Notes: a model not told the origin generated them from the sequence alone. 64,000 bases of DNA from Trachythela sp. YZ-2020 (GCA_016169945.1 JADLSH010000377.1:434001-498000), one strand, 5' to 3'. Positions 23,758-35,173 are shown, counted from the stretch's first letter. Program-made: numbers and translations.

Positions 23758-24880
23758 ATGAGCGATACAGAACGCGAAAATCCAGCCGGCATTGAAGGGG
23801 ATGAGATATCTGGCTATGAGTCGCCTTCTGAAGAAGACTTTGATGATCGTTTCAACCTTTTATGTAGCGTTGCCGTTGTTGAAACTGAGGCAACCGAGAT
23901 CGACAACGAGTTTATAGATGCGGTCACTGAAATCGAAGGCAAAAAATCTTTTCCGTGCGATAAATGCGAGAAAGTATGCAAATCGAAAGGTGGCTTAACC
24001 AGACATACGAACTCGAAGCATGTCATGCAAGAGAACTTAGCACAGGCTTCTGAGGAAAGCTCTAGCGTCGAGCAACTAGACGAAGACACAGTTTGTGGCT
24101 TTGTTGAGGCTATAAAAGCTCGTATAATTGACGAAGACCTTTACAGCAGTGATACGAACAAAGCGTTAGGAACTGTGACATCCACTGAAGCCCTTTTTGA
24201 AGCTCTGCTGCCTATGTATAAAAAATTCGCTAGAAAAAAGAGCCAGGATAAGTTACTGGAATCGTTTTATGGTCTAATCCCCCGATCGTGCGAGCTTCTG
24301 ATGTGCAAAGACTATAAAATAGCGAACTTAGTGATGGCTTTTACAACAGGACACACATGAAAAAGGACGATCAAGCACGAGAGGAAGAGAAAATTGATCC
24401 TGCTGAACGTGGGCCATTGTCATATATAGCAGGGTATATAGTTAGCAGGCTACATCTGAAAAATAGGAAGAAAAAAGAGAAATCGAATGAGGAAATTCAA
24501 GGTTTGTTACAACAATGAGGTCGAGTGAGCCAGCTAGTCAAGGGTTTATTTCTGCACGAAGCAGAGGAGGACTTGTATCACCCTCTGCTGACCTGGTCGG
24601 CTTCCTTGAAATTTCCGAACTTACCTTTCGAACTGAACTTGCCAAGACAAATGAAACATTAAGAAACATACCAACCGGTGTTATATGCGACACAGTGCTC
24701 AATTCTCCTGTAGTTAAGTCTTTGTGGGAGAATATAATTTTGACATCTGGAATTGAACTTTCATCTCCAACTCAAAAGTTGTGTTTGGAGAATGTTGTCA
24801 AACTCTATATAAAAGTAACGTCTTTTTCTTATGCTCGAAACTTTATCACAAAATACAAAATAAAATAAAAACAAAAACAA
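23758..24880 (+). pseudogene. C2H2 zinc-finger transposon-associated protein, frameshifted
   Basis: The ATG at 23758 opens an acidic N-terminus (SDTERENPAGIEGDE), followed by one C2H2 finger (FPCDKCEKVCKSKGGLTRH, ending H-T-N-S-K-H at about residues 65-88) and a helical region. The first frame stops at 24360. Downstream pieces in other frames keep the order: a GPLSYIAGYIVSRL segment (about 24410), then ARSRGGLVSPSADLVGFLE (24515-24868) and a leucine-rich tail ending ARNFITKYKIK. The IAGY...RGGL..PS pattern resembles the C-terminal part of P-element/THAP-type transposases. At least two frame changes argue for a pseudogene, though introns cannot be excluded. It converges with the gene at 25594-26600. 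Exact family not recognised. Confidence 0.6.
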
Positions 24881-25177
24881 ACATGCAAGTACCAAGGCGC
24901 TGAGGAAAGAGCTCAAGAAATCTGAAAAGAAATAGGTACTTTCATACAGCAAATGTTTTAAAAACTGTAATATAGTGCATTTGTTGATTTATAATATTGT
25001 TGGTGTCAATGGTTTAAGTTTCAATTAATCATTAATTATAGTGCAATAATATACATACATTAAACATACAATATAGCATGCAAGTTCTTTGACATGGTAA
25101 ATTTTCAATAAATGTAACTGTTTTCACCTTGTGATACTGATACCACTTAAGTGTTAAAAACCATGAACAGCTGACAA

Positions 25178-25362
25178 TTAAAAAAGTAAAGCAAAAAGCA
25201 AATTCCGAATAGATAAGACATCTTGAGAATACAATATATGATTCAAAACATGATGCATGTCGAGAGTGTAAATTTTCAGTCTCAACCTGCATGTTGTTTT
25301 GAATCATATTGTATTCTCAAGATGTTTTGTCTATTCTTAATTTGTTTTTTTGCTTTATAAGT
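25178..25362. repeat. Inverted repeat with about 85-bp arms
   Basis: GAATAGATAAGACATCTTGA...ATTCAAAACAT on the left is mirrored by the right arm ending ...TTGTCTATTC. It lies between two convergent transposon pseudogenes and may be a terminal or MITE structure. Confidence 0.65.
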
Positions 25363-25380
25363 TGTTAATTAAGGAACACA

Positions 25381-25502
25381 ATATTAACCAAATATTTTTA
25401 TCTGTAAACCCAGATCATAGTCAGTGAGCAACCATCATCTGAAGTAACATTATTTCCAGTGATGAAATCTGGGTTTGTAGATAGAATGATTTGGTTAATT
25501 AA
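25381..25502. repeat. Short palindromic MITE-like repeat
   Basis: TTAACCAAAT...ATCTGTAAACCCAGAT pairs with ATCTGGGTTTGTAGAT...ATTTGGTTAA. TTAA-like ends; no coding capacity. Confidence 0.6.
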
Positions 25503-25593
25503 TTTAATAAGTGTTTTATAAATGCGATCACAGCTAATAGACTATTTATATGAGATTATGAATTATTAAGGTCCCTAATATATCAAGTTCCTT

Positions 25594-26600
25594 ATTTGTC
25601 TTTTTTCGGGCGTTTTTTGACGGGCTCATCACTAACTTTCTGCCATTTCTTCACTTCATAACGCCCACCAACATTGCCTCTAATAACTGGTGCAATGTCT
25701 CTCTGGGTGGTAATAGTGAGGTCATTGTACCCAAACTGTTGAGCAGTGGGATTGTCTGATCTACCACCACCTCTTGCTCTCTGATGACCAAGGTAGTCCT
25801 CCAAAATGTCCTGCATAAATCTTTCAGACAAGACAATCAAATCCCTGTTTTAATAAAAACTGGATAGCTTCCACATGAGACAGGACAGAGATCTGTAGGC
25901 CATTGTGCGTTTGTGGTGACAAGAACATCTTTGCTCTATCATCCGCAGAATACTCACCAGGTCGTGTTAAGGTGCTGGTCTTCCAATCTTGGAGGTACTT
26001 GAGGAAGACATCTGTTAACCAGGCAAAACGCTCATCATCACAAGATCTACATGGCTTCAGGAAATCATTTCTCTTTCTGCTATGCTCGGTTTTTGATCGA
26101 ACATTCGTACAATCAAAGAAACGATTCATCATTTCACAAAACATGGCAGTGCCGAGAACTTCCTCTTTGCCACTCTCTCGTAGTGTAACAGCCACAGAAT
26201 TGCTTAGCACTTGGACTGCCAGCTTTACCTTCATCTTGCTGTAGGATGTGAGGGTGATATGATCCAAGGTAAGCTTGGGGAGGGAGTGTAGAGCAAAATC
26301 TTGATCGCTGTAGAATAAATCGGCTATATGCCGAAACAACAAATAGTTCCCATTGTTCCACATATATCGGCTACCGGAACCATATCCAGAGTTGTAGAGG
26401 CAATTCCTTGAGGTCTTCAAAAGGTGCGGAGAGTCAGCAAAGAAGTAAATAAAGCGTGACATTGCAAAAACATTGAGAGTTTTGTATACAATGTCATGCT
26501 TTATCTCTTTGGCCAGATTGCAATGTAGATTGAAAAATTTTCTATTTGGAGATGCTCCATCATTAACTGCAGCAAATGATTTCGTAAATATGTTACCAAC
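25594..26600 (-). pseudogene. P-element/THAP9-like transposase, 3' part
   Basis: DNA-cutting enzyme of P-type transposons. On minus from about 26600: a FAAVNDGASPNRKFF segment, then MSRFIYFFADSPHLLKTSRN (the DSPHLLK block of the RNase-H-like core of P/THAP9 transposases), YMWNNGNYLLFRHIADLFY, SKMKVKLAVQVLSNSVA, MNRFFDCTNVRS, DERFAWL and TRPGEYSADDRAKMFLSPQT. A frame change near 25830 is followed by LSERFMQDILEDYLGHQRAR and DNPTAQQFGYND, the conserved C-terminal block, then a lysine-rich end at 25594. The N-terminal THAP finger and first catalytic part are absent. One definite frameshift, so probably inactive. Confidence 0.8.
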
Positions 26601-27363
26601 AAGAAAGTAAAGGGCTCAAAACCAAGATCTCGATCTGAAAACGAAAAAGGGTGTATTGTATATACTTACCCTAGCATAATAGTATAAGGTGCACTAGGTC
26701 AACGGTTTTCCGTGGGTGGAAATTCCGGTGCAGCACTCTGATTACTGAACTGCAGAGACAGATGCTGTGCTATGTTCGCAGGGCATAGTTTTTTTTCTAT
26801 CCACGAAAATACTTTAAGATTGTGTTCTTTCAAGTGATATTCCCAAATTTAGAAATACAGTCGAACCTCTCCTTGCGGACACCTCTCGTAAGCGGACAGC
26901 ATTCTTGGGTCCCGGCCAAACATCTATGATTTCACCACATTTGCAACATCCTTTAAGCAGATACCAAAACAAAGTCCCAAATAGCATTATAACCTCCTGT
27001 AAGTGGACAGTTTCTATGCCCCTTTCATTCAAATAGTCTTTCCCAGTTGCTGTGTTGATCCACCCAGGATTAGGATTAAATATCAGTTTGGTTTACATTA
27101 CAAATACTTTAAATATGGCGGAAGCAAAAGATGTATCGTTATTTGTTAAGTAATGTTAACGATAACACAACTAGTGACAATGGAATATTTAATCTACAAT
27201 TACTCATTAAGACATACTTGCGGGCAATTTTGTTAGATCTGATATCAAGTTTAAGATTAACATCAAATCTGACATACGTTTAGTTGTAACTTACATGTGT
27301 TTACGAGTATGCATGGACTGTACTGTAGCTACCTGTGCATTGACTTATTCTATCCTTATGTAG
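26601..27363. other. Intergenic or BAX intron; a pogo/Tc-type end at 26858
   Basis: A TA-flanked CAGTCGAACCTCTCC string at 26858, followed by GCGGACACCTC and AAGCGGACAG repeats, looks like the end of a pogo/Tigger-type element. No second end is visible. The 5' exons of the BAX gene should lie here or further upstream but none is recognisable. Confidence 0.45.
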
Positions 27364-27642
27364 GTTGGAGATGATTTGGAAAACAACCACAGTCTTAACA
27401 ATTTGATTGGTCAGATCAAGGTCACACCACAAACGGCTTTTGATACATTTGCTGACGTGGCTAAACAGATCTTCTCTGATGGTGTGTACAACTGGGGACG
27501 TATAGTGACATTGCTATACTTTGGTTTCAAATTGGCATCGTCTGTCATCAGTCAAGTGCCGTTACTCAAGCTTGTTGTTGATTGGGTGGTGAGGTTTGTC
27601 AAGGAGAGATTGGTTAATTGGATTGCGCAGCAAGGCGGCTGG
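27364..27642 (+). CDS. BAX: BAX-like apoptosis regulator, penultimate exon (BH3 end, BH1, BH2)
   Basis: Pro-apoptotic BCL-2-family protein that permeabilises the outer mitochondrial membrane. The exon starts after an acceptor (CTTATGTAG), in phase 0, with VGDDLENNHSLNNLI, the downstream half of BH3. It continues to the BH1 block NWGRIVTLLYFGFKLAS (about residues 39-55 of the exon) and ends with BH2, VNWIAQQGGW, at a strong donor GTGAGT. FSDG before NWGR and the spacing to WIAQQGGW favour BAX over BAK or BOK. The last exon follows at 29934. The N-terminal exons (BH4-like helix 1 and the first half of BH3) were not found. No damage is visible in this exon. Confidence 0.88.
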
Positions 27643-27890
27643 GTGAGTATTTATTAGGGGTTTCTTTGCTGTCGTAGCGGAATAGACCTCATTCATTTTC
27701 CATTTCAGATCATATGATGTTTTGCAACACTTTTCATGACTCTTTTTCTCTGGACTCGAAAAAAGTAATTTCTTTCTGTGACCTCTGTGACAGAACAAAC
27801 GTTTTCTGCCAATATTCCGACCTGTGGCTTACTAAGCATGAACGCGGAAAACGAAACGTAAAGATGCCATAGTCTATCGAGTCAGTCTAA

Positions 27891-28057
27891 AGGCTCTTTT
27901 CCACTCATCGCAAAACCAACTCGCTGCGAGTTCTTGCATGTAATTAAAATAAACTGTCGAGCATTGTGATTGAAATAAACTGTCGAGCATTGTGATTGGA
28001 TGAAAGTACTCGCAGCGAGCTTGCGAGTTGGTTTTCGCGACGAGTGGAAAAGAGCCT
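27891..28057. mobile_element. MITE in the BAX intron (TAA target, Harbinger-like)
   Basis: Inverted ends AGGCTCTTTTCCACTC and GAGTGGAAAAGAGCCT are flanked by TAA on both sides (27888-27890, 28058-28060). It contains a local duplication of about 28 bp (AAACTGTCGAGCATTGTGAT appears twice). A 3-bp TAA target suggests PIF/Harbinger. Confidence 0.75.
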
Positions 28058-28611
28058 TAAATGGCCTAATTGTTTACACTTGACAATGCACCCTTTCCTA
28101 GCGCCCAATCCCTTGTCAATCTAACCCAATGAACTCTACGTAAACTGGAACGCTAACTCCAATGATCAAGTCCTGTGATTGGATGAAGCCAATTTATGAT
28201 GTTTAAATATTTTACGACTTTTTGTCTCAATGCATTTTGCATTCATATTGAAACGTTTGGCCACATATAGATAAAAACACGGGGCTCGAAATAGCGGCCG
28301 ATCAATGGCGAAAAGCATTCCATATTTGAGAAATGGCAACTTATTTGAACTGCCAAGTCAAAAATAGAATGGCAGGTGAATTCCTACAGATATACGGTTT
28401 TATTTTATTGGTCACAGCAGTTACGTATAACCAAAGTTCTGATTTCGTGCCTTGACTATATGCAAGGTGTATAAGAAAGTAATGGTAGGGTTGCACACGG
28501 CATGGTTCTACAGGGTGTATCCATGCATTGTCAATAGAATACAAGGTTAGAGAGGTGAATGGAAATAGAGGAACTCATTATCTATGTTGGTTTACCTTTT
28601 ACAAAAATTTC

Positions 28612-28774
28612 GTCGTTTCATCGTCAAGTGCATGTGTATTGTATTTTCGCCCAATCCACCAATAGCAATGTTTTGGTTTAATTGCCTATCTGTGATATTA
28701 CACAATGGTCTATTTAAAACATCGCTATTGGATGGTTAGGCGAAATTGCAATACCCACGTGACGATGAAAGGAC
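28612..28774. mobile_element. Short palindromic MITE in the BAX intron
   Basis: TTTCATCGTCAAGTG...TTTCGCCCAAT is mirrored by ATTGGATGGTTAGGCGAAA...CACGTGACGATGAAA. No coding capacity; class undecided. Confidence 0.65.
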
Positions 28775-29217
28775 CATGTTTTGCATACAGTAATCCTAGA
28801 CGAAAACATTGATAATGCGTTCTATTGTATTTCCATCGAGTTTCCAATCCTTGTTCTCTAATAACTATATGGTGTATCAAGAAAGGTTAACTTTTTGTGC
28901 TATATTAATTCAAATTCTTAATACTAAAACCGAAGTGAGAAAATTTTATTATTTGTACACATACAATAGTTTGGCATTGAATTCCCAAAGATGGAACAAT
29001 GCGATTTCGACCGGCCATTTTAAATCGGATCGTATTTGGACATTATTTATCGCAGTGATACAAAAAGGTACCATTAATTAACATCTGTAAAGGCCTGATA
29101 TTTATTGGTACAAAAAATGTGTATCTAAAAACTCATTATCTAACGTAGGGCAAAATGCAAGTGTGTGATTACCTTTGATTCTTCTTATAATTTATACACT
29201 GCATCTTAGCAGTGTAT

Positions 29218-29894
29218 ACAGAGTGTCCCCAAAAAAAATGTCCCCCCATCATATCTTGTGGTATTACTTTGTTAGCTTTAATTGAATATACAAATTTTTG
29301 CACTGGATTGAATAACAAACGTATCATGCCAAGTCATTGGTATTTGTCTGATCAAAATAACTAACCATTTGCCTTCTAGAATCACTTAAGGTGGCGACAC
29401 CAATATTGCAACTTGTCCAAATTATGGAAATTAGGTTAACCATATTTTGAAACTTTTAGAATGGATTTTTAAAGGAAATGGCTGCCTTTCTACTCTGAAA
29501 CTCATAATTTGTTGTCGCTAACATCGAGAATTCATTAACTGTAAAAACTAATGAACAAATTCTAGGCATTTTCCCTACCTTACCAGGGCTTTCGACTCCT
29601 TTTTACTAATTTTTACATGAAACAAAATCTTGATAATAGGGACCACAAATAATCAGTTTTAGAGATGATAGGTAGGTCTTAATGAAATACTTTTAACCAA
29701 ATTTTCATAATTTGGACGGGAGGCAAAATTGGTGTCGCCACCTTGGTGGTTGGTTATTTTGATCAGTCAAATATCAATGTATTGGCATGATATAATAGTT
29801 ATTCCATCCAATATAAGAACCTGAAACATCCATTAACGCTAACATAGTAATTCTACAAAATGTATTGGGGGGCATTTTTTTTGGGACACCCTGT
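29218..29894. mobile_element. Mariner-type MITE in the BAX intron, carrying a nested repeat
   Basis: Ends ACAGAGTGTCCCC and GGGACACCCTGT are flanked by TA (29216-29217, 29895-29896), the standard mariner pattern. The middle (29390-29742) is a separate inverted repeat with ends GGTGGCGACACCAAT and ATTGGTGTCGCCACC, preceded by TTAA. The mariner copy ends only 39 bp before the last BAX exon. Confidence 0.82.
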
Positions 29895-29933
29895 ATAGTC
29901 TATAATCATGTGTTTTACATTTTCCATATATAG

Positions 29934-30047
29934 AGAGCTATTAAAGAGTATGCTGTGGCAACAGCACGACAGGCTTCAACTGTTCAAGTAGCTGGTGTTG
30001 CTCTTGCTGGTTTTGCAGTCTTCTTAATGGTCCTTGGTCGAAATTGA
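29934..30047 (+). CDS. BAX: BAX-like apoptosis regulator, last exon (membrane anchor)
   Basis: Starts in phase 0 after the acceptor ATATATAG and encodes 37 residues. These end in a hydrophobic segment, VAGVALAGFAVFLMVL, followed by GRN-stop. This is the C-terminal helix that anchors BAX-type proteins in the outer mitochondrial membrane. Joined to the exon at 27364-27642 the reading frame is continuous, giving 130 residues of a protein expected to be near 190. The intron between them is 2.3 kb and holds three independent transposon insertions. Confidence 0.85.
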   Translation, partial: RAIKEYAVATARQASTVQVAGVALAGFAVFLMVLGRN

Positions 30048-30626
30048 GACATTACGACTTGAGTATATTACCTAACATGCTGGTTTTCATGATGTGGTCG
30101 TAACGGTCATAGAGGTGGCCACATCTACTTGTAACTTACATTTTTACTGTCGAGTTTGCCTTAGGTCTGCCGCGCACGAAAGCTCTTCTGCTCTTGCTTG
30201 GCTGAGCTCTCCGCCACGAGAGGCCGTAGCTTTGCAAATTACTCTCATATCGAACACGATATAGATCTTTGTCTCGCCGCTCTCACGGCCTCGCGAGGTA
30301 AAATTCTCAGCAAAAACCATGAGCACGCGAATAAATGTTGCTATGCAAATGCCCTGGCGAGGTCCTATAGCTAAGCCAAGAGCTCTCTGTGCGGCAGGCT
30401 TAAGAGTATAGAAATTCTTTTGCACATTTTTGTTGCCGTTGTATTTGCCAAATCCCTAAATATTAGATACACAGTACGTTACCGCAAGCTCGACAACACG
30501 ATGTTAATTAATGCTACAAACAAGCAACATGTAATTTCACGGTATGAAATGGTTGAAACTTGCTTTTAGCAATTTACAACGGCCAAGTTCGTATCATGAT
30601 CGTTTTGCCCACGCGTGACATACATA
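30048..30626. other. BAX downstream region
   Basis: No gene recognised. A minus-strand frame (30144-30425) has no known motif. Confidence 0.4.
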
Positions 30627-31312
30627 GGCCCCAATTACACTATACCGGATTGGGGCTGTTGCCTAAATCACGCCACTGTACGTGCCGCGGAGCAAAAATC
30701 GCTCCGTTTTAAGCCCGTTAAGCTCCGTTTTAAGCCTGTTTTCCACTTCAAACGTATCGTAACGTACCGTAGCATTTTCTTTTGTGTCTAAGTCATTAGT
30801 TCCACGCTACGTTTCGCTACGATACGGTCGAAGTTGAAAACAGGCTTTACCACTTCAACCGTATCGTAGCGAAACGTACCGGTGAGCATGCGTACATTGA
30901 AAATAGGTTAAAACATTCACGTACTTCCGGGTGTATTCGCGTATCAAAATAAAGAGTTCGTCGCAAGTCAACTTTTTGGCGTACGTATTCTTCAACGAAT
31001 ATTCCCTAAATTTTGAAATTTAAAATTTGTTTTGATACGTTACGGTACGGCACGGGCGAAGTGGAAAACGGCCTTTAGAGGTGATATGAAAAGTAATCCG
31101 GTATGTGCCGAAGCAGTGTAAACAGGTCAATCCGGTACGAGTCGGTACAAAATCCACGTTTTGGCGCAAAATTTTTACTCTCTTCCTTGGAAACGGTAAA
31201 ATGGAGTCGATTGATTCGGAGCGGCATAGTGTAAACTTTAAGATACTTTTTTGCCGTCTGGTGTGAAAAGTAATCCGGTGTGGAATGTAATTCGGTTTAG
31301 TGTAACATAGGC
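30627..31312. mobile_element. Cluster of nested palindromic MITEs
   Basis: Outer ends ACACTATACCGGATT and AATTCGGTTTAGTGT are inverted relatives. Inside lie at least two more palindromes: 30732-30847, ends AAGCCTGTTTTCCACTTC and GAAGTTGAAAACAGGCTT; and about 30848-31077, which uses related CGTATCGTAGCGAAACG strings. Confidence 0.65.
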
Positions 31313-31768
31313 AATCAAGCTATGGTCTAGAAACTACGATTTTATGTTTAGACGAAATTTTGCTTATTAAAATTTAATGATGGTACGGTTGAGTGATTCG
31401 ACAAGATGATAGCATTTCATGGATTGCTTCATTTTATGGCAAAAATTCATCTTCTGTTTTCACCGTGCGCAAGTTTGCATACACATGAACAGAAAGACAG
31501 AACAAATACCATATCTTGATTGACTGTACGCGTGACAAGCGACCTATTTAAGGCCCAATCACTGTTTAAGTTCGCTCTGCACGTATACCGTACAACTCAG
31601 GTCTGTTTCAGTCATTGAAGTTTTATGCTAAGCAAACAAAATGTTTAGGTCATTTACATGTGATTCGGCACATGAAATGTTCGAGGTCTGAAACAGGCCT
31701 CTTGTTCAAGTTGGTTGGCTCGCCCGCGGGGACAAAAGTGTCTTAATTGAAAACATAGGATTAAACTG

Positions 31769-32033
31769 CCTGAGAAATATAACAAGAACTTCGACGTTTC
31801 GAGCGAAGGCCCTTCTTCTGGGAGTTAGTAGCCTGCGTGACAGACGATGTGCCCTCGGCCGAACTCAGGAATACATGTTTCTTCCCGAATCACGCTTCTA
31901 ACTAGCCTCCGCCGCAGGCATCGCCTTTAGATTGGCGGTACCCCGGTGACCCATGAGATGCCTACGGAGGAGGCTAGCTTTAACATTCAGACGAATCTTC
32001 GCTCAAAACGCCGAAGTTGTTCTATTTTTCAGG
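31769..32033. mobile_element. MITE with CCTGARAAATA ends
   Basis: CCTGAGAAATATAACAAG followed by AACTTCGACGTTTCGAGCG on the left is mirrored by AACGCCGAAGTTGTT...TATTTTTCAGG on the right. Single ends of the same family occur at 42119 (plus) and near 40043-40090 (minus). A second inverted repeat (GCCTCCGCCGCAGGCATC and its mirror) lies inside. Confidence 0.7.
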
Positions 32034-32880
32034 TAGCTTGATCTTGCAACCCTCAAGTCGTTGAAAACGGCCTTAAAACCGCAACAAACTTTCCCGTTGA
32101 ACAAAATACACGAAATACTTTATAGTTTGATGTTGTGTTAAGAGTCATAACGGTGTTTAGAATTTAAGTTCGTTGTCCCACAAACTATTCATTTTTTGTG
32201 GCATATAGTCAATAATTCCTTTCTTTTCACGGCCCGTTGTAGGACTTCTGTTTCGTAAATCATAAACTTTTATTTAGCTTACCTAAACTAAGAACTGAAA
32301 ATCACGCTACTACTATACTAGAAATTAGAATGGAAATTGTAAATACTACATGTACAAATATCGTGATATTTGTGTTATGCTAACTGAGCTATACTGTAAT
32401 TACGTTCACATTGTAGGGCTAAAGATTGTTTTCATTATACCCAATTCACAGCTTTGGATAGCTCACGTAGGCTGATGCGATATATCGATATTTTCGATAA
32501 ATATCGATATTTAGAAAATTAAAAAAATATCGATATTCGATATTCGAATTTACGCATATCGAAACTATCGAAAATTTCAACGTAACAACTTCATTTCTCT
32601 TTTTCGGCAATTATTTTCTGCTAATGTTGAGAAAATATGTGTATGAAGGCATCCTTTCACAGCATATGTCCGACTGAAGGATTGTTCAACAAAGGCGGAC
32701 AAATAGTAACGATCGACAAAGCGAGTCAGTTTTAGCCGAACAAGACGAACATGTTTGACGTGTTTCTCGTTGAAAATTTGTTTTGGATTCGTTTTACTCT
32801 TTTGATGCTTTTATACAACTGTGCATGCGTGTAGACTATATTTTTTGATTATGTTTTTTCATACTGTTCATAGAGCGTAT
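32034..32880. other. Unassigned; a TATCGATA cluster at 32480-32560
   Basis: No gene. Three perfect TATCGATA palindromes and several TCGATA/ATCGAA relatives occur within about 80 bp. Otherwise AT-rich. Confidence 0.4.
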
Positions 32881-33930
32881 ATAAAAATTTAAAAACGGGT
32901 GAAATTGAACCAAGATTGTTACTCAGAATGGGAATCAGTCACAGCAGGTGTTCCTCAAGGAACAATATTAGGCCCATGGCTATTCATAATAATGATTAAC
33001 GACATAGACATTCCTACATCTGATATGTGGAAGTTCCTTGACGATTCAACCTTATCTGAGTCAATCAAAAAAGGAGATACAAGTTATATCCAAAATGATG
33101 ACGAATTCACTATCCAAGCATTAGGTAATAAATTCCAATTAAATGAGGGAAAGTGTAAAGAACTGCGCATCGGATTTGGCCAAAGCATAATGCAGTTTGA
33201 TCCCATCCAAATTGATGGTAATCCGATCGAAGTGGTTGATAGTGCAAAGATTCGTGGTCTCTATGTGTCTAGTAGCCTCGAGTTTTTATTATTATTAAAT
33301 TATTTAAAAACGGTGGCCCTTCAGCTAATGCTGCTTTTAAAGAGGCCGTTTGTAAACTATTTACATCAATTATATAAAAAAAAAGAACAGTCTATGTACA
33401 ACAATTTAAATCGTTAAGTAACGAAAATATTTAAAAAATATGTATTCCGATAGGACTTATTGCATCAGCATTATCAACCTTCATTTAGTGCACTGAAGTA
33501 GTTCGCAAGTAAGGTCAGTTTAAAATGACTAGTTGATAATTGCTCGTGGTTGTAGACAAGGTCATTGGGATCAGCATGGGAGTAATCATGTTTGCGAAAT
33601 TATAAAGAAAGCACGGAAAATATTGTACTTTTTGAGTCAGTTGAAAAGATCAAGTGTCGGCATGCCCAGTTTTTCATAACAGTCTAAAGAGCAATGAGGA
33701 TTATATTTTCTTGGGTAATTGGGTTCCATATGATGAGGCGCTTAGTATTGCAGGTCTACAGCAATTATATGCGAGAAGACAGGGACTTACCGACGAACTC
33801 TTTCAAGAGATTGTGTCCAATGATGGTAATTTTAACGATTTTAACCGGAGAAACAAACATTAGTTTAATGTCAACTTTCAAACACAACGATATAAAAAGA
33901 GTTTGACTGTACTGTGAGTGCGCCCCCAAC
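32881..33930 (+). pseudogene. LINE copy 4: RT core and C-terminus, interrupted
   Basis: RT motifs TAGVPQGTILGPWLF and WKFLDDSTLSE are clear (the FADD box reads FLDD, so a residue beside the catalytic aspartates is changed). Downstream boxes (FQLNEGKCKELRIGF, VDSAKIRGLYVSS) match copy 3. At about 33280 the frame leaves LINE pol and enters roughly 250 bp of another LINE tail (AAAACGGTG...CCCTTCAG...GGCCGTTTG), then pol resumes at about 33620 with the C-terminal block VPYDEALSIAGLQQLYARR. 5' truncated. Confidence 0.8.
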
Positions 33931-34476
33931 AACCCTGAAAATTGACACTTAAAACCCATTCAATATAGATGTTTTATTGGTTTGAGATTCCTAATTTGCT
34001 GGAGTTGTAATATTTTCTTAGAATAATCCCTGTGAGCTTGTGTCATGGAAAATTGTCAAAACTTGTTTCTGATTTGTTCACAACATTGCCAATTAGAGGA
34101 GAGGGGGTCTTTGTAAATTAACTTCAATATTGCGAGTAAAGGTCTCAAGGATTATGTCAAAGATTGTAGACATTGTAGGTTATACCAAGTAGGTCATTTT
34201 CTTTTGGCTTTGAATATCGCTATCGCGAGTAGAGTAAAGATTAAATTTAAGTGTAAGGATTAGGAAGTATTAGGTTCGTTCATGGGAAAAAGGGAGGGAA
34301 GTGCCTGACTCGTCCCCAGTCGCTCGTGCCGTGTTTTGTGAGCGAGGGCTGTGGAAGAGTCAGGGGAAGTGCTACATCGATAACTGGAAACACATTCCCC
34401 TAATCAGGGGGGAGTTACGATCACTGAGCTATAAAATACCACTGTAAAATACTGGTTACGATATTTAACATTCAAC
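33931..34476 (+). other. Upstream region of the kinase gene
   Basis: No transposon ends recognised. A TATA-like CTATAAAATACC lies near 34429, about 45 bp before the ATG, and an imperfect hairpin with CCCCAGTCGCTCG and CGAGGGCTGTGG arms lies near 34315-34360. Promoter function is possible but unproven. Confidence 0.35.
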
Positions 34477-35092
34477 ATGGCGATTTCTATGAGTTCAAAA
34501 ACAGCAAGTGTACCAATTTTCCCCAGTTTATTTACATATAGTGGCGAAGAGTGGACTACAGTCAAGTTATGCGGGGAAGGAACCTTTTCAAAATGTTTTC
34601 AAATCCATAATAAAAATGTACGAGACCTCGCAGTTAAAGTTTACAAGCCCTGCGAGAAATATGAATGTGCTTTTCAAAATGAAGTTGAAATGTTATCACT
34701 TCTCAATGCTAACTCAAAATCAAGCTTGCTTTCGTATATTGTGAATTACATTGATGTACTCGCCGTTTCTGGGGGAAAATGTATCCTAATGGAGCTTCTA
34801 GGGTGTAATTTGAAAGAGCTTGTAATAAAGCATGATATGAAAGGATTTTCAAATTTTTTGGTAAAGAAAATTCTCCATGATTTGCTCTCTGCTGCTATGT
34901 ACTTGGAGGAAGTGGGTATAGTACATGGTGATATTAAACCTAGCAATGTTTTGTGGAATATGAACACCGAATGTTTTCAGCTTATTGATTTCAGTATCAG
35001 TTTTAAGTCAGGGTTGCCAAGTGTTAGACAGCCATTGCAAAGTCTTGGTTACCAGGCTCCTGAGGTTCTGGAGTGGAACAAGAAGATTAAAG
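34477..35092 (+). CDS. UHMK1: UHMK1/KIS-like protein kinase, exon 1 (N-lobe and catalytic loop)
   Basis: Serine/threonine kinase of the KIS family; in vertebrates it phosphorylates splicing factor SF1 and stathmin-type proteins. The ATG at 34477 (AACATGG context) opens 205 codons. The glycine loop is CGEGTFSKCFQI (about residues 32-43), the ATP lysine lies in LAVKVYKP (about 57) and the hinge side in CILMELLGCNLKEL. The catalytic loop reads VHGDIKPSNVLW (HRD replaced by HGD), the magnesium loop IDFSISF (DFG replaced by DFS), and the APE block is GYQAPEVLEW. The exon ends AAAG at a GTATTT donor and joins in frame to 39390. Together they give about 422 residues, the usual length for this family. 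Confidence 0.88.
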
Positions 35093-35173
35093 GTATTTCA
35101 TGTCTTGCATGAGAATATTACATCATACTAAATTATCTTTTCATTAGCTCTAAATACTGTGGTTTTCATCTAA

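Noticed and set aside
27112..27150. Possible BAX first exon starting ATGGCGGAAGCAAAAGATG
   Set aside because: It would join in frame to VGDDLE, but the donor is weak and it would give a protein without BH3 N-half and helix 1. More likely chance.
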